Shown piece after piece: positions 46,900 to 59,580 of a stretch of DNA of 64,000 nucleotides. The stretch lies in contig JBBHKE010002543.1 of the NCBI GenBank assembly GCA_037447655.1, positions 1 to 64,000 of the forward strand. The letters are read 5' to 3'. The notes under the pieces are model-generated. The model was not told the origin of the DNA. It made no database searches and was given only the letters and a program-made list of their open reading frames with translations. Each line of letters opens with the position of its first letter. Positions within the stretch are counted from its first letter, which is position 1. Source of the stretch: Zygnema cylindricum (taxonomy: Eukaryota > Streptophyta > Zygnematophyceae > Zygnematales > Zygnemataceae). The translations under genes were made by a program, and so were the position numbers.

Positions 46900-47355
46900 T
46901 CCTTCATGAAGCTTCAAGCGAATACCTTTATATTTTAGAAAGTCTATTAGATGACCAAAAATAATTTCATCTTGTCGATCATACATTTTATTTTGCATGC
47001 CACTTTTCATAAATCCAAGCAAAGATTTTATCCACCTCCTTTTTTTTTCATCCACATTAAATCCACTTTCCCTCTTGCAATTTAAACAACCAGCCCCATC
47101 CCCAACCTGCAACACATACCCGGATGATAACCCTTTTACAGGCACATCTTCACAAGCGACATCACACCAAGTAATGATGTCAAATCCATCCACCCCCAAA
47201 TATTCCCAACAAACACTAGTCCCCACTAAGTTCCTCTTAAGATCTACCTCTTCCGTACTGATATTTTTATCCATGATAATTACCCCATTTTCTAAACTTC
47301 CCTCACTCGCTCCCATGGAATTCTTTCCACTATCACTTTCTATTTTAATTCCCAA
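46900..47355 (-). pseudogene. Trace of Copia RNase H in the nested element
   Basis: Residues ITWCDVACEDVPVKG and GYVLQVGDGAGC align with KTWSDASYGD and GFVLKIGDGTCC of the 44.9-kb element; a later part ([12 protein letters not shown]) resembles the C-terminal RNase H block. Between it and gag the RT and integrase are missing. The ORF is open but much altered. Confidence 0.55.
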
Positions 47356-47682
47356 TAAATATTTCTTCTCCCCTATCCTTTAAAACCTCTTCAAGTTTCA
47401 CTTCCCCCCTTTCCTTGGAGTGCGTTGAAGTCTCCCTTTCCAACCAGATTTCTGTTTCCGTATTATCTATAAAATTATCCTCATTAATTTTATCTTTCCC
47501 GTTTTCCCTTATGGATCCTAGATCTGACTTTCTCATCTCTAAGTCATACACTCTACACTCCTCGACATCCTCAAGTACCTCCTCTCTCTTTACTTCCCTT
47601 ATACCTCCAAAAGCACACTGTTGCTTTTGTGGAATTTCTGTGTGCTTTTCTCTCTTCCCCATACTACTAATCCGGAGAAGCT

Positions 47683-48775
47683 CTAAAATATCTTCATCCT
47701 TTTCTCCTCTTCCCCTTCTTCCTCCTCATCCACGTTCCAACTTCTAAGTTTTTCCAAACAAGGGCATTCCTCCATATAATGACATGGTTTCCTACAAAAG
47801 AAGCAAACCCCTTTTTTCAAAGATCCCCTTTCTTTTCCTCTCCTTCTCTTTCCACCAAAGTTCCGATAAGGTTTACCTTTGTATTTCTTTCTCTCATCAC
47901 GCTTCCGCTCGTCACCACCGTTCCTCTCATCACTGTTCCGCTCGTCACCGCCGTTCCTCTCATCACGCTTCCGCCAATCACCACCAACTGAAAATGCATT
48001 GACCCTGTCCCTTCCCCTACGAAGCTCCAAAGTGCTTTCCCTTACAAGAATTATCCCCATGGTAAAGCACCAAGTCCATGAGGAGCCATCCATTGCCTGC
48101 ATACGACATATGATGTTTTCGTACTCATCTGGGAGTTTCATAAGTAGATAGTTAATCTTACTCTCCTCAGATTTTACATATCCCGCACTAGTAAGCTCAA
48201 CATATAAGGCAGCAATATCATTGCAAAACTCTATCATGCTACCGCCTTTATAAACGTAGGCCTCTATTTCCTGTTTTACTAATTCAGCCTCTAAATAGTC
48301 TCACTTTTATAAATCTGAGTTAGTGCTTCCCATATCTGTGAAGACTTAGATAGACTTAAAAGAGTGATAGCTATCGACTTAGACACATATCTAAGTATGA
48401 GATGTTTTGCTATAGTGTTTTTGTATTCCCATATTTTCCTATCATTTTCTTCAGTTTTAATCCCTACATGTGGTACCATAGCTGAGGGCCTAGCTCCCCT
48501 CACCATAGGGGTCCCTTTTTCCTTCTCCTCTATTTCCCCATCCACAAAAAGATTTTTCCTTTCACCTTCCGTAGCATCTGAACTCCGGTTGATATTCTGG
48601 GCAGCCTCAGATGAATCTCCATAGTAAGCTCCTCCAAAGCCAGGTGGCGGACATCTCACTTGTCCCGAAACAATTCCCCATAAGTGCTTCTCGAAAAGAA
48701 ATCCCGCCATTGTAAACTCCCAATAAGTGAAGTGTGTTCCATCGAAAATAGGCACCCTAGATGGTGGGCCCATAA
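47683..48775 (-). pseudogene. Copia-type gag of the nested element, broken
   Basis: The frame begins MGPPSRVPIFDGTHFTYWEF with its ATG inside the primer-binding site. It runs through a Copia gag domain (HLILRYVSKSIAITLLSLSK) to a TAG near 48291. One base is missing there, and the frame resumes at about 48286 as ELVKQEIEAYVYKGGSMIEF. A charged repeat (GGDERN, DERKRDERK) precedes a zinc knuckle CFFCRKPCHYMEEC (CX2CX4HX4C). It forms the virus-like particle shell in active relatives. Confidence 0.75.
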
Positions 48776-48777
48776 CC

Positions 48778-49967
48778 TAAAACTCTGAGACCTCCATTGG
48801 CCCTCAGAGTAAGCAGATCCAAAGAAGCTAATCTAGATAGTGCCGACTCCTAACTTGATATAAACCCAAATGACTGACCCCTTGACAATCAAAACCCAAA
48901 TATAGATTCACCCCTGTGAAATAACACTTTCTGTGTGGTCTGTTCCACCACAGAATGCAAAGTTAGAATATGAGATTTGGACACATTCACCCACTTTGAC
49001 TTTCCCTTTGAAATGCAGCCACCGTGGCAGACAAAAACTCTGACCGACTACACCCTTGTGTAGCCTGGACTCCCCTGAGTCCGCAGCAAAAAGGATCACT
49101 GAAAATGGTCACGTAAATTAATAGTTATGGCTGCCCAAAGTTAGCCATTTATACAAGGTGCTCTCTCGGAGAGAGGGTCCTATCTGCCAAATTTTTCTAA
49201 GTCCTATCTTCTTATAAAACTCTATCTACTGAAGTACGGCACAAATTAAAATACTGTGCCGTACAAAAAAGTACAGGTGCCGGTGTACTTTTTGTACGGC
49301 CATAGTACGACATGGTCAAAATGTTGACACATGTCATATCTGGATTCATTTCCGTAATCCCCGAAGTTGCCGCAATCCAATGTAGCTTTGCCACGTGTCA
49401 CTCGATGTGGCGGTGATCGCAAACCGCCAAAATCCTACTCCGCGATCTCGGCATCCTTCACGGCTGTCCGATCGAAACTGGATTTCAATCGTGGTCGTCA
49501 TAAATACTTGCGCGTTATTCTTTCCGACGTCAAACAAAAATGCGCGGTATTTATTTCGTAGCCGTACCATACGTCGTACTTTACACAACTGTTTCTATGC
49601 ATTATGTATATAGTTCCCGTTAAATGAATTAGTCAAAATTTACCTAGTTATATAACTATCATACACAATATACTCTATCCCATAACCTAGACTATTAGGA
49701 TAAGGTTACCGATAACTGCGGGTTTGATGCAAGTAGATATCGGGATCAAATCCTGGCTCCGTGAAACTACCTTTTAGAAAACCCAATGAAACAACTGCTT
49801 GTCTTTCTCTAGACAGCACAAGGAGCCATGGCTAACTCCTCCTCCAGTCTTTAGTGAGTGCGACAAGTGTGGGGACTTGAGTGAGGAGTTAGAGGCAGGC
49901 TGTCAATATCTACTATTTGCTTTTTATTTTGCAATGTATAGATCTCGAAAATACTTAAATTCCAACA
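48778..49967 (-). repeat. 5' LTR of the nested element
   Basis: It is near-identical to 45522-46710. Its inner edge reads TAAAACTCTGAG instead of TGAAACTCTAAG, a mutated terminus. The T-arm-like motif here is CGGGATCAAATCCTGG. Confidence 0.88.
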
Positions 49968-50880
49968 ATACTTACCTTAATTCGTGTTACAGTAATAAAA
50001 GTACAATAGAGTATATTGTACTTTTACAGGGACACGTGTCGGCACGAGATCGTATGCATGTTTTACGGAGTGGCGCCGACAGTCAGCCACATGCATCATG
50101 CAGTTGACGATTATAGTCACAAGATCGGACGAAAGCAATCTGAAATGGGTATCCCGCAAATATATGGTACTGTTTGACAGTACCATCGCGATTCACTTGG
50201 GACCACCAGCGTGATTCACGAGGGACCATAAGCGTGATTCACGTGGGACCACAAGTTAAGAAGCACTCAGGTGCTTCGTACTACACGACAATAGTCGGCT
50301 GGACTTTAGCAACTACCGTTGACGAAGCATCTAGAACGTTTTGTGTACGGTTCGATATCTGAAAATATCTGAATAAACAATGTTTTGTAGTTTAGTGTAA
50401 TAAAAAATAGTGTTCTATTAATTAGGTTTTTGAAAATACTAATTAGGTTTTTGAGGTTTTAACGATACAATAACGTACAGGTTGGATACTTTGTCGTAAG
50501 TCAGGATAATAACCGCAATAACAATTACCCAAATTAGTGTAGACTTGTAGATACACATTGTGAGTATATAACTTTGGACTTAGCCAATTTTGTAGTATCC
50601 AGTTTTGGGAATATGAGTTTCCAAGGGCAGTTTTTGGGAAACTTCTAGACATCATATCTTACGGTTTAAAGAGTCATTTGGGCTGCAATTTTGGGAGTTA
50701 TCATTTTACTGTATTTTGTATTACTGTGGCAAATTTGAGACATATTGGCCTTTTGAGTCATATTTTGTGTAAGCTGAAAGTTGGTTGTTGAGTAGGTGCT
50801 TGATAGCTTTTGTTGTTTTCCATGTCTACTTCCACTACTACTGCTACTCCTCCTCCTGCAACGGTGGTTGTAGAACAATA

Positions 50881-51187
50881 GGGTCAGCCACATGCATGGC
50901 GTAGTCTATGTTCGACCACTCTAGTACCAGTTGATGAAGAAATTCCGATACGAACATAGAGTCTGATATTTATTTAAACAATTTTAATATTTTACCGCTC
51001 ATTTAACGGAAAAAACTTGCTAACTGCGCTATATGTATAATTTTTTTTTTATGTACAGAATAGTATGAAAGGATATCTATTAACGATTTTCAACGATTTG
51101 TTCAAAATGTTTAATGCGTTCGTTACTGAAATTCTATGGGTTCCATTTCCCCACAGAAATTGCAGACGTAAAGATGCTTATCTAGAT
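50881..51187. repeat. Flank segment F, copy 1
   Basis: The 307 bp after the LTR (GGGTCAGCCACATG to CTTATCTAGAT) recur at 53478-53785. The last part (from TGAAATTCTATGGG) is the start of a solo LTR in copy 2, so in copy 1 that LTR is cut at the tandem-duplication junction. Confidence 0.8.
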
Positions 51188-51209
51188 AAGTCTAGCGGCT
51201 AAAGCGAAT

Positions 51210-52470
51210 ATGCAAATACATCAAATCGATGTTAAAACAACCTTCTTGCATAGAGAGTTAGAAGAAACTATTTATATAAAACAACCTAAAATATATGTTG
51301 AAAAGGGAAAGGAAGAAGTAGTGTGTAAATTGATGAAATCTTTGTATGGGCTAAAACAAGCCCCGCGTAAGTGGAATTTGAAGTTAGATGAGTTTTTGAC
51401 TGGGCTGCGATTTAAGAGAATTAGCTCAGATCATTCTGTATATTTCTTACAAGGGGAGGATGGGATACTATACATTGTTGTATATGTGGATGACTTATTA
51501 TTAATAAGTAAGTCAATGGATGAAATAAACCGCATTAAAGCGACTTTAAGGTCTAGGTTTGAGATGAAAGACCTCGGTGAGGCTAAGTATATTTTAGGAA
51601 TACAGGTTGAAAGAGACAGAAACAAAAGGCTGATTATCTTGACTCAGAAAGAAGCAATAGGTAACATTTTGGAAAGATTTGAAATGAAAGATGTAAAGGG
51701 ATCTATATCTCCCATGGAATTCAGGCAGAAATTGGAAAGAATGGATTCAGATTCAGGCATTATGGTGTGTGAGAGTCAAAAGTCAGAGGAGGAGGAGTTT
51801 ATGGCTTTAAAGCCATATAGACAAGTAGTTGGAAGTCTTATATATTTTATGAATTGTACGAGACCCGACATTGCAACATCTGTGTGAGTCTTGAGTTGAA
51901 ATCTGCATAATTCTAAAAAAAGCAGATTAGGAAGAAGCAAAATGGGTGTTGAGATATCTTGTAGGTACTCGAAATCTTAAGCTTGTACTCGGAGGAGGAG
52001 AGGTGAAAATACAGACGTGGAGCGATGCTACCTATGGAGACATGCCATGCCAGAATTCTACGACCGGCTTTGTTCTAAAGATTGGAGATGGAACTTGCTG
52101 TTGGAGTAGCAAATTATAAAAGGTTACAACTCAATCCACAATGGAGTCAAAATATATGGCAACAACTTCAGCTCTAAAGGAGCTCCTATGTGTCAAGTCC
52201 ATTTTACAAGAACTTGGGTATATGCAAACTGGTCCTCAGGCTATCGGGTGTGACAACCAGGCAGCCATTGCAATTGCCTCTAACCCAAGCCATCACTTTA
52301 AGAGAAAACACATGGATATTATACTTCACTTTGTTAGAGAAACAGTACTTGCAAAAGTCGTTAAATTGTGTTATTTACTGGACAAGAAGATGGTGGTTGG
52401 CATGTCAACAAAAGCCCTTCTTGCTCCTAAGTTACAGTTTTGCAGAGATGCTAATGGACTAAATGAGTAA
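51210..52470 (+). pseudogene. Copia RT and RNase H, duplicate copy
   Basis: A 225-codon open frame holds DVKTTFLHRELEE, KSLYGLKQAPRKW and the intact catalytic motif YVDDLLL. TGA at 51885 and a second TGA follow. RNase H continues (STMESKYMATTSALKELL, CDNQAAIAIA) with TAA at 52117 where the other copy has CAA (45072). Its 5' end is set by the duplication junction, so it lacks the start of RT. Confidence 0.85.
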
Positions 52471-52493
52471 CTAAGTCTACAGATTTAGGGGAG

Positions 52494-53477
52494 TGTTGTA
52501 ATTTAGAAATATTTAGATAAGGTTGAAATAACTTAGAATATTTTCTAAGTAGTAAGCTATAATACTTACCTTAATTCGTGGTACAGTAACAAAAGTACAA
52601 TAGAGTATATTGTACTTTTACAAGAACACGTGTCAGCAAGAGATCGTATGCATGATTTACGGAGTGGCGCCGACAGTCAGCCACACGCGTCACGCAGTTG
52701 ACGATTAGAGTCACAAGATCGGACGAACGCAATCTGAACTGGGTATTTCGCAAATATATGGTACTGTTTGACAGTACCATCGCGATTGACTTCGGACCAC
52801 CAGCTTGATTCACGAGGGACCACAAGCGTGATTCACGTGGGACCACAAGTTACGAAGCACTCAGGTGCTTCGTACTACACGACCACAGTTGGCTGGACTT
52901 TAGCGACTACCGCTGACTAAGCATCTGGAACGTTTTGTGTACGGTTCGATATCTGAAAAAATATCTGAATAAACATTGTTTTGTAGTTTAGTGTAATAAA
53001 AAATAGTGTTCCATTAATTAGGTTTTTGAAAATACTAATTAGGGTTTTTGAGGTTTTAACGGTACAATAAAGTACAGGTTGGGTACTTTGTCGTAAGTCA
53101 GGATAATAACCGCAATAACAGTTACCCAAATTAGTGTAGACTTGTAGATACACATTTTGAGTATATAACTTAGGACTTAGCCAATTTTGTAGTATCCAGT
53201 TTTGGGAATATGAGTTTCTAAGGGCAGTTTTTGGGAAACTTCTAGACATCATATCTTACGGTTTACTAAGTCATTTGGGCTGCAATTTTGGGAGTTATCA
53301 GTTTACTGTATTTTGTATCAGTGTGGCAAATTTGAGACATATTGGCCTTTTGAGTCATATTTTGTGTAAGCTGAAAGTTGGTTGTTGAGTAGGTGCTTGA
53401 TAGCTTTTGCTGTTTTCCATGTCTACTTCCACTACTACTGCTACTCCTCCTCCTGCAACGGTGGTTGTAGAACAACA
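52494..53477 (+). repeat. Copia LTR (984 bp), cleanest copy
   Basis: It runs TGTTGTAATTTAG to GTAGAACAACA, giving complementary termini TGTTGT/ACAACA. It follows the polypurine tract TTTAGGGGAG. It is the reference for the interrupted copies at 38727-40070 and 45449-50880. Confidence 0.85.
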
Positions 53478-53724
53478 GGGTCAGCCACATGCGTGGCGTA
53501 GTCTACGTTCGACCACTCTAGTACCAGTTGATGAAGAAATTTCGATACGAACATGGAGTCTGATATTTATTTAAACAATTTTAATAATTTACCACTCATT
53601 TAACGGAAAAAACTTGTTAACTGCGCTATATGTATAAGTTTTTTTTTTATGTACAGAATACTACGAAAGGATATTTATTAACGATTTTCAACGATTTGTT
53701 CAAAATGTTTAATGCGTTCATTAC

Positions 53725-54769
53725 TGAAATTCTATGGGTTCCATTTCCCCACATAAATTGCAGACGTAAAGATGCTTATCTAGATAGTGCCGACTCCGAG
53801 TTGATTCGAACCCAAATGACTGACACTTTGACAGTCCGAACTTGTATACAGCTTCACCTCTGTGAAAGAAGACTTTCTGTGTGCTCGCTTTCATCACAGA
53901 ATGCAAAACTTGAACATGTGTTTTGGACAGCATTCCCCACTTTGACTTTCCTTTAGAAATGACACCACCATGGCAAGCAAAAAAACTCTGATCGACTACA
54001 CCTTGTAGCCTAGACTCCCCTGAGTCCGGATCAAAAACAATCACTAAATTTGCCCCCCTGAGCAGTTAATGATGGCTGGCCAAAGATGGCTTATAAATAC
54101 AAAAGGTCACCTGGAGAGAGGTGCCTCATTCACGCTAAGTCCCTTAACTCCTACTCACACCTACCCACTACTGTACCCTAGACCAATAAAAAGAGTGAAT
54201 AGTACAAGAAGGTATAGTGGCCGATTGTACTTTTTGTACGGCCATTGTACAACATGGCCTTCTGGTTGACACTTCTCAGCTTGGGAGCCATCGTTCCTCC
54301 TTCCATTTTTTTGGCGTTCAATGATGTGGCGCCACGTGGCACAGCGCGCTGCTATGTCCGAAAGCCGCCAAAGATTCATTCGGGTTTGGCGGAGGCGCCG
54401 TCGTGCGTCTTGTCATTTATTTTACCCGGTTAGATTCGCGTCCGCGAGCGGCGTTTGACTATATATGTCGTTTCGTCAATTTTGGTATGTTTAAGTGAAA
54501 GTGACGTTTGCGTAACCCTTTAATTAGTCACCAAACCACATACGTGTATCCTTTCGTTCATGTCTTAATGGTTAAGGCGTATTTCTATAAAGAACTTCGA
54601 AGACCTTGATTCAAATCCTGTTTGGGGCAACATTTTGGTAATCTATCAATCTGTCTGTTTGTTTGCCTGTTTTTTTTAACTATGGCGGCAGCCATGGCGA
54701 CTCTCTCTCTCTCTCTCTTCACTCTAGAGTCTAAATTAAGAAGTGAATATTAATTACTTCTTTTCAACA
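53725..54769. repeat. Solo LTR of the nested-element family (older copy)
   Basis: It starts TGAAATTCTATGGG and ends CTTTTCAACA. It keeps the family landmarks in order (CTAGATAGTGCCGACTCC; TTTGTACGGCCATTGTAC; GGCGGCAGCCATGGC). About 54567-54640 is tRNA-like: A-box-like TGTCTTAATGGTTAAGGCG and B-box-like GATTCAAATCC. A 5-bp duplication is not clear (ATTAC versus GTTAG). Confidence 0.7.
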
Positions 54770-54948
54770 GTTAGGTATAATTCGGCGATTGGTACGTTCG
54801 CACTTATCGTTGTGAACAACTATGGATGGCACAATTGGCAAACTTTATTACTGTACGGTTGACAAGTGTTTATCTTTTAGAATTTAGACGGGCACCCGTT
54901 TGCAGGTTGGAGACTGTATGTGCCGGCGGGAATAAGCCCACTTCATTA

Positions 54949-55493
54949 CACCGCCAATCGCTATTAGCGTAGAAGTTTCTTTAGCGTATATGAATAATTA
55001 CCGTGGTTTACGCTAATTAAAAATTTGAAAATTTTGAAAAAAACATATATTCTAATTGTTTAATAATTATATTTTGGGTCTTTGAAAAAAAAATGTCGGT
55101 TGCAAACAAGCTTACACTAATAAAAATACTTGTTCAAAATCTGACAAATCGCACGTTCACACAGTCGAAACGTGGTTATTGGACGAATATGTGCGAACGT
55201 GATATTTGACAACACGATTTTATCCTTTTTTTAGAGCGTATATTCTCATGCGTCCGTGGTTACTAAAACTCATTAATTATACCTTTTCACTTAAAAAAGT
55301 ACAATTTTGTACGGTCTGACACGTACCGTACACCACACTATTTAAACAACAACGTACATTCGTTTTGTATAGTACTTCGAAAATGACCCTAAATGGCATA
55401 CAAAAAAATAGAATAAGCTACGCTATTTGAGAATAAAAAATAAGAAAAGCGGGACGGAATTAGCGTACACTACGCTAATAGCAATTGGCGGTG
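54949..55493. mobile_element. TA-flanked MITE, CACCGCCAATCG family
   Basis: Ends CACCGCCAATCGCTATTAGC and GCTAATAGCAATTGGCGGTG are flanked by TA. It shares interior blocks (GAACGTGATATTTGACAAC, TTTTTAGAGCG) with the copies at 12310 and 12878. Confidence 0.7.
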
Positions 55494-55538
55494 TAATGTA
55501 CATTACTGTACTGGCTGCACCTATCGTACAGTACAGTT

Positions 55539-56096
55539 CACCGGCAATCGCTATTAGCGTATTGAATGCTAATTTGGTTCCTTCGTATTTTGAAAAAAAT
55601 CAAGAAATTCCATTAATAATTCTATTTTTTCCTTTACGCCATTTAGGTTTCTGTTCCAATTAGCGTAACAGATGAAAGTATATTGCTATTTAAATAGTGT
55701 GGTGTACGGTCAGTGTTAGACTATACAAAAATTACCTTTTTAAGTGAAAATTTACAAAAAATGATTTAACATAACCGCGCACGCATGTGAATGTGCGCTC
55801 CAAAATGGGAATGAAATCGGGCTGTCAAAATCACGTTCGCACATATTCGTCCGACAACCGCTTGGTCGACCGTGTTAACGTACGATCCGTGTACGATTTT
55901 TCCAATTTGTACGACTACCTTTATTAGTGTAAGCATGTGTAGGGCGGGTATTTATTTTTTGGAAAAACCCAAATTAGCATTATTAAAAAATTAGGTTTTT
56001 TTTTTTTTGAAAATTTCCGATTTTCCTAATTAGCGTTAATAACGGTAAATATTCTTATATGCTAAAAAAAAAATACACTAATAACGATTCACGATG
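55539..56096. mobile_element. TA-family MITE, opposite orientation
   Basis: It runs CACCGGCAATCGCTATTAGC to ACTAATAACGATTCACGATG. The interior is the reverse complement of the neighbouring copies (GCGCACGCATGTGAATGTGC). Confidence 0.6.
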
Positions 56097-56108
56097 TAGC
56101 GATCTGTA

Positions 56109-57387
56109 CACCGCGAATCGTTATTAAAGTATATAGCTCTAATTTGGGTTCTTGGAATTCTGGTTATTATATTTAAATAGTATACATGATTTTAATTTTT
56201 CCTTTACGTTAATTGAGGTACAGTACAAAATAGCGTAAATAATGAAATTACAACAAGATCTAAACAGTGTGGTGTACGGTCGATGTCAATCCGTACATAA
56301 ATGTACTTTTTCAAGTAAAATTTACAAAAAATGAATTAAATCAGACGCGCACGCATAAAAACGTGCGCTCAAAAAACGGGATTCAATCCGGTCGCATAAC
56401 TGTCGTAAATTAGGGTAAAGTTCCATTACAACATTTTGTAATCGTACGGCCAACATTATAGGATGCTTCACTTTGAACGAAGTTCCATTGCGCAGAGTTT
56501 GTAATCCACGTTTTAGCAAAAGATTAGCGCCACGTAACTATAGATTTGATATTGAAAATCGTCAATGATTTTCACACTGACCAAAAACCTCCATTTGCGT
56601 ACCATGTATGTGTGTACGAGGTCATCGTCCAACACAAATTTTGTACTCTTTGCAAACGCCTTGTTAAATACAACCTCATTTTTTTAGGGTTTTTGTTTTC
56701 TCGCGTGACGAATGAGCGTTGCCATAAATAGTGTGACGAATGGCCGCTAATATAAATAGCGCGACGAAAGTGCATACGACATTTCGTTTGTATTTTCTGT
56801 TGGATTTTCGAATGCGTGTATCGTGTGCGAAATTTTTTGATTTATGTTGGTTGCCAGCTTGACACGTATGGTCATTACCCAACGTGTCCCGTCTCAGTTT
56901 TTATGTAATTGGTGATGTACCTCGCGAGTTACATCACCAATTATTGAAACTATCCAAGCGAATGCTTCGCGAAAAAATATCCAACAATCATTGTTAACTC
57001 CCAGACTTTTGGAGAATATTGGCAAGATTCTCGGTAATGTATTTTTCCTAATAAAAACAAAATCAGAGGTAAGGCGTAGTACAAAGAGGTCTGAATTTCT
57101 GTAAACAACCTCACTTTTCGTCTAATGGAACTTCACCCTTAGACTGACATGTATAGATATTTAAATTTCGTGACGGCGTACAATTTCTAATATTTTGGAG
57201 GAACACATATATTAATGTGTACAATTGTTCAGCGACAATTCCTTTTTTTGCAACTCCCAAATTAGCATTAACGCCAAAATTTGAATACACTTTTATTTTT
57301 ATTTTTTTCAAATTCTTAATTAGCATCAATAACGATATTTTTTTTTCTACACTAATTAAAGTTTAACACTAATAACGATTCGCAAAG
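56109..57387. mobile_element. TA-family MITE split by a nested MITE
   Basis: It starts CACCGCGAATCGTTATTA and ends ACTAATAACGATTCGCAAAG. Removing 56413-57141 leaves a unit comparable with 61732-62272. Confidence 0.55.
56413..57138. mobile_element. Harbinger/Tourist-like MITE with TTA duplication
   Basis: Ends GGGTAAAGTTCCATTA and TAATGGAACTTCACCC are inverted with one mismatch. TTA flanks it on both sides (56410-56412 and 57139-57141). The interior contains a near-perfect palindrome (about 56922-56957) with a CTCGCGAG centre. No transposase is seen. Confidence 0.75.
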
Positions 57388-57425
57388 TAGTCTATGTGGC
57401 TAGTGTTTTTCGAATGACAATGAAT

Positions 57426-57728
57426 CATAGTTCAAAAGTAGGTGAAACTAGGCCCATACAATATGCCTATTGTATGCAAAACATACAATTTGACCTTAAG
57501 ACCCATATTGTATTCAAACCTATTCGAACCAATTAAAACATTCGGACCAAAAATTAGACCAATTAAAACATTTGGACCGAAAAAAAAATACATTGTCAGA
57601 TTCGGACAATTGGACGGTCTCTGATCAAAGTAGCGATCTAAGAAGATCACATGAAAAGCCCATAACACAACTTACAATAAAGACGCCGACCGAAGGCCTA
57701 CCATAAAAACGCCTACTTTTGAACTATG
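57426..57728. mobile_element. hAT-type MITE, CATAGTTC family
   Basis: Ends CATAGTTCAAAAGTAGGTG and CCTACTTTTGAACTATG are clear. The flanks (CAATGAAT, TAATGCTG) share only four of eight bases, so the duplication has eroded. Confidence 0.7.
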
Positions 57729-57939
57729 TAATGCTGCATTCGGCTGGCCGTCCTCTGTTTGTCACCCAGGCATATTATCAAATAGTATGGCTTCAAACCG
57801 TACTGGCTGATGGCTTGAGAATATAGCTGGACCGTACTGATTTCTGACAATATCAAACAAAAAAATCAGATTGCTGTGCTCTTAAATAATATAGAGGTGT
57901 AGACGTAGCTTTTCCCACTTTTTTTCAGCATAGAATGAC

Positions 57940-58830
57940 TAGTGTTGTGTATCGGTAAAAAATAAATCACGATAACATTAATATCGATAGTTGTCGGTTA
58001 TCGAATGGTTAGAGGTCCTGATATATCTGTACTTTCTATACTTTCTGTTTGGAATACTTTCTATCCGGTAAACTAAACGGTAAATTTACGGGAAATGAAC
58101 GGCTTTTAACGGGAAATGTATAAACGTTGACGAAAAAATACGTTGCACTTTGTAGTCCTTCTGGCCGGTTAACTGAACGACAATTTTACAAGAACATACG
58201 GCATTGTACAGACAAACTGATGATCATGGAATGGGAAAAGGATGGCGGACACAAAGTACAACGGACGCAAAAGTAAATTTTGCTCGTCGTCGGAATCGAA
58301 CGGACAACTTTCAATAAGAAAATACGAGCGGACGCCCAACGTGAGCGCCGACCTCCCGGAATGGCTCTTTTGTTGGCTTATGCCAAAAAAGCCGACGGAT
58401 TGACACGTGGCAAATTTCCAGTGGATCCCAAGGAAGAAAGAGACAAAGCCATAGCGTCGGATGTGAAAGGTACTTCGTTTTAACTTGAGCCGTACTAAAG
58501 TCGTACATATCTTATGTCGGCTACTGTACTTTCGGCTTGTACAAATGATCTGAGGTAGGCACCTCAGTAGATAGGGGTTTGTGAGTAGGGCACGTTGGGG
58601 GAATAACACGTAATGTTGAGTGAACTGGCCGTACATTTATTTGTACGGTCTGTACATATATCGCCAATAGTTATAGATATCACTGTTATCGCCGATAATA
58701 ACCGATAAATATCGGTTATTTATCGGCGTTAATACCGATAGCTGTATATCGTACCAATATATCGATTATCGGCTACCCGAAAAAATGCCCATAATGGTTA
58801 TCGGCAAATCCTTACCGATACACAACACTA
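57940..58830. mobile_element. hAT-type MITE with perfect AGAATGAC duplication
   Basis: Ends TAGTGTTGTGTATCGGTAA and TTACCGATACACAACACTA are perfect inverted repeats. AGAATGAC stands on both sides (57932-57939 and 58831-58838). The interior (58230-58480) includes a possible captured coding fragment, also present in the copy at the right edge of the window. Confidence 0.9.
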
Positions 58831-59104
58831 AGAATGACCACTTGCACCAGAGGTCGCAAACGGTCAACCGTAACCGTGACCAACCGTTAACAGACCGCCC
58901 GCGCCGGATCCGGAACGGATTCGGTTGCCAAATTTTGAGGGCCGGGCAGTTGCAGTCGGTTGATTCACTATAAAAAAAAACGGTCGGTTACAGTTGGTCA
59001 ACCAAAAAAATGAAAAAATTGAAAATTTTGTACTGTCCATACAATCCAACATTGTTGTACTTCGTACTCTTTGGTATCGTGGAAGTACGTTACATCATAA
59101 TTAG

Positions 59105-59291
59105 CGTCGCAAATGTGACACGGTACTGTGGTAACGCTATTCATTTCGCAAATCTTAGGGAACGCGACAAATTGCGCAAATCTGACACGGTATTACACTA
59201 TTCATTTCGCAAATTATAGGGAACGCGACAAAGCGTCACAAATTTGACACGGTAGTACACTATTCATTTCGCAAATCTTGGGGAACGCGAC
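59105..59291. repeat. Three tandem units of about 61 bp
   Basis: CTATTCATTTCGCAAAT occurs at 59137, 59198 and 59260, each followed by an A/T-rich link and GGGAACGCGACA. Units also contain TGACACGGTA. It lies about 290 bp upstream of a hAT transposase remnant. Confidence 0.8.
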
Positions 59292-59580
59292 ATATCGTAT
59301 TTATTGGCTTATTCATACGTCGTACATTATTGCAAAGTGCTAATTACGCATTTTATACCGTATTCCACAAATATATCATATTATTATGTCAATGTCATGC
59401 GGCATGTAGTAATAATTGGTTAATAAATCAGTGAAAATCAAACTATTACGTCAATTTCCCACTACTAGTCTTAATTATTGGCGTACTCACATGTGTAAAA
59501 CAATTAATCGATAAATTGAATTGCTATTTAAGTTAGAGAAACTCGAACACAATTCAAACAAAACTTAGTCCTACACTAAA

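Larger units (their letters stand above)
51188..53785 (+). repeat. Tandem duplicate of Copia pol-3', LTR and flank
   Basis: The unit starts AAGTCTAGCGGCTA, equivalent to 44144, and runs through RT, RNase H, LTR (52494-53477) and flank F. Its length (2,598 bp) equals the first copy (44144-51187) after removal of the nested 4.45-kb element, which therefore inserted after or outside the duplication. The junction lies at CTAGAT/AAGTCTAG. Confidence 0.85.

Noticed and set aside
54567-54640. A tRNA gene
   Set aside because: A- and B-box-like motifs are present but the T stem and acceptor do not pair; it lies inside a solo LTR.
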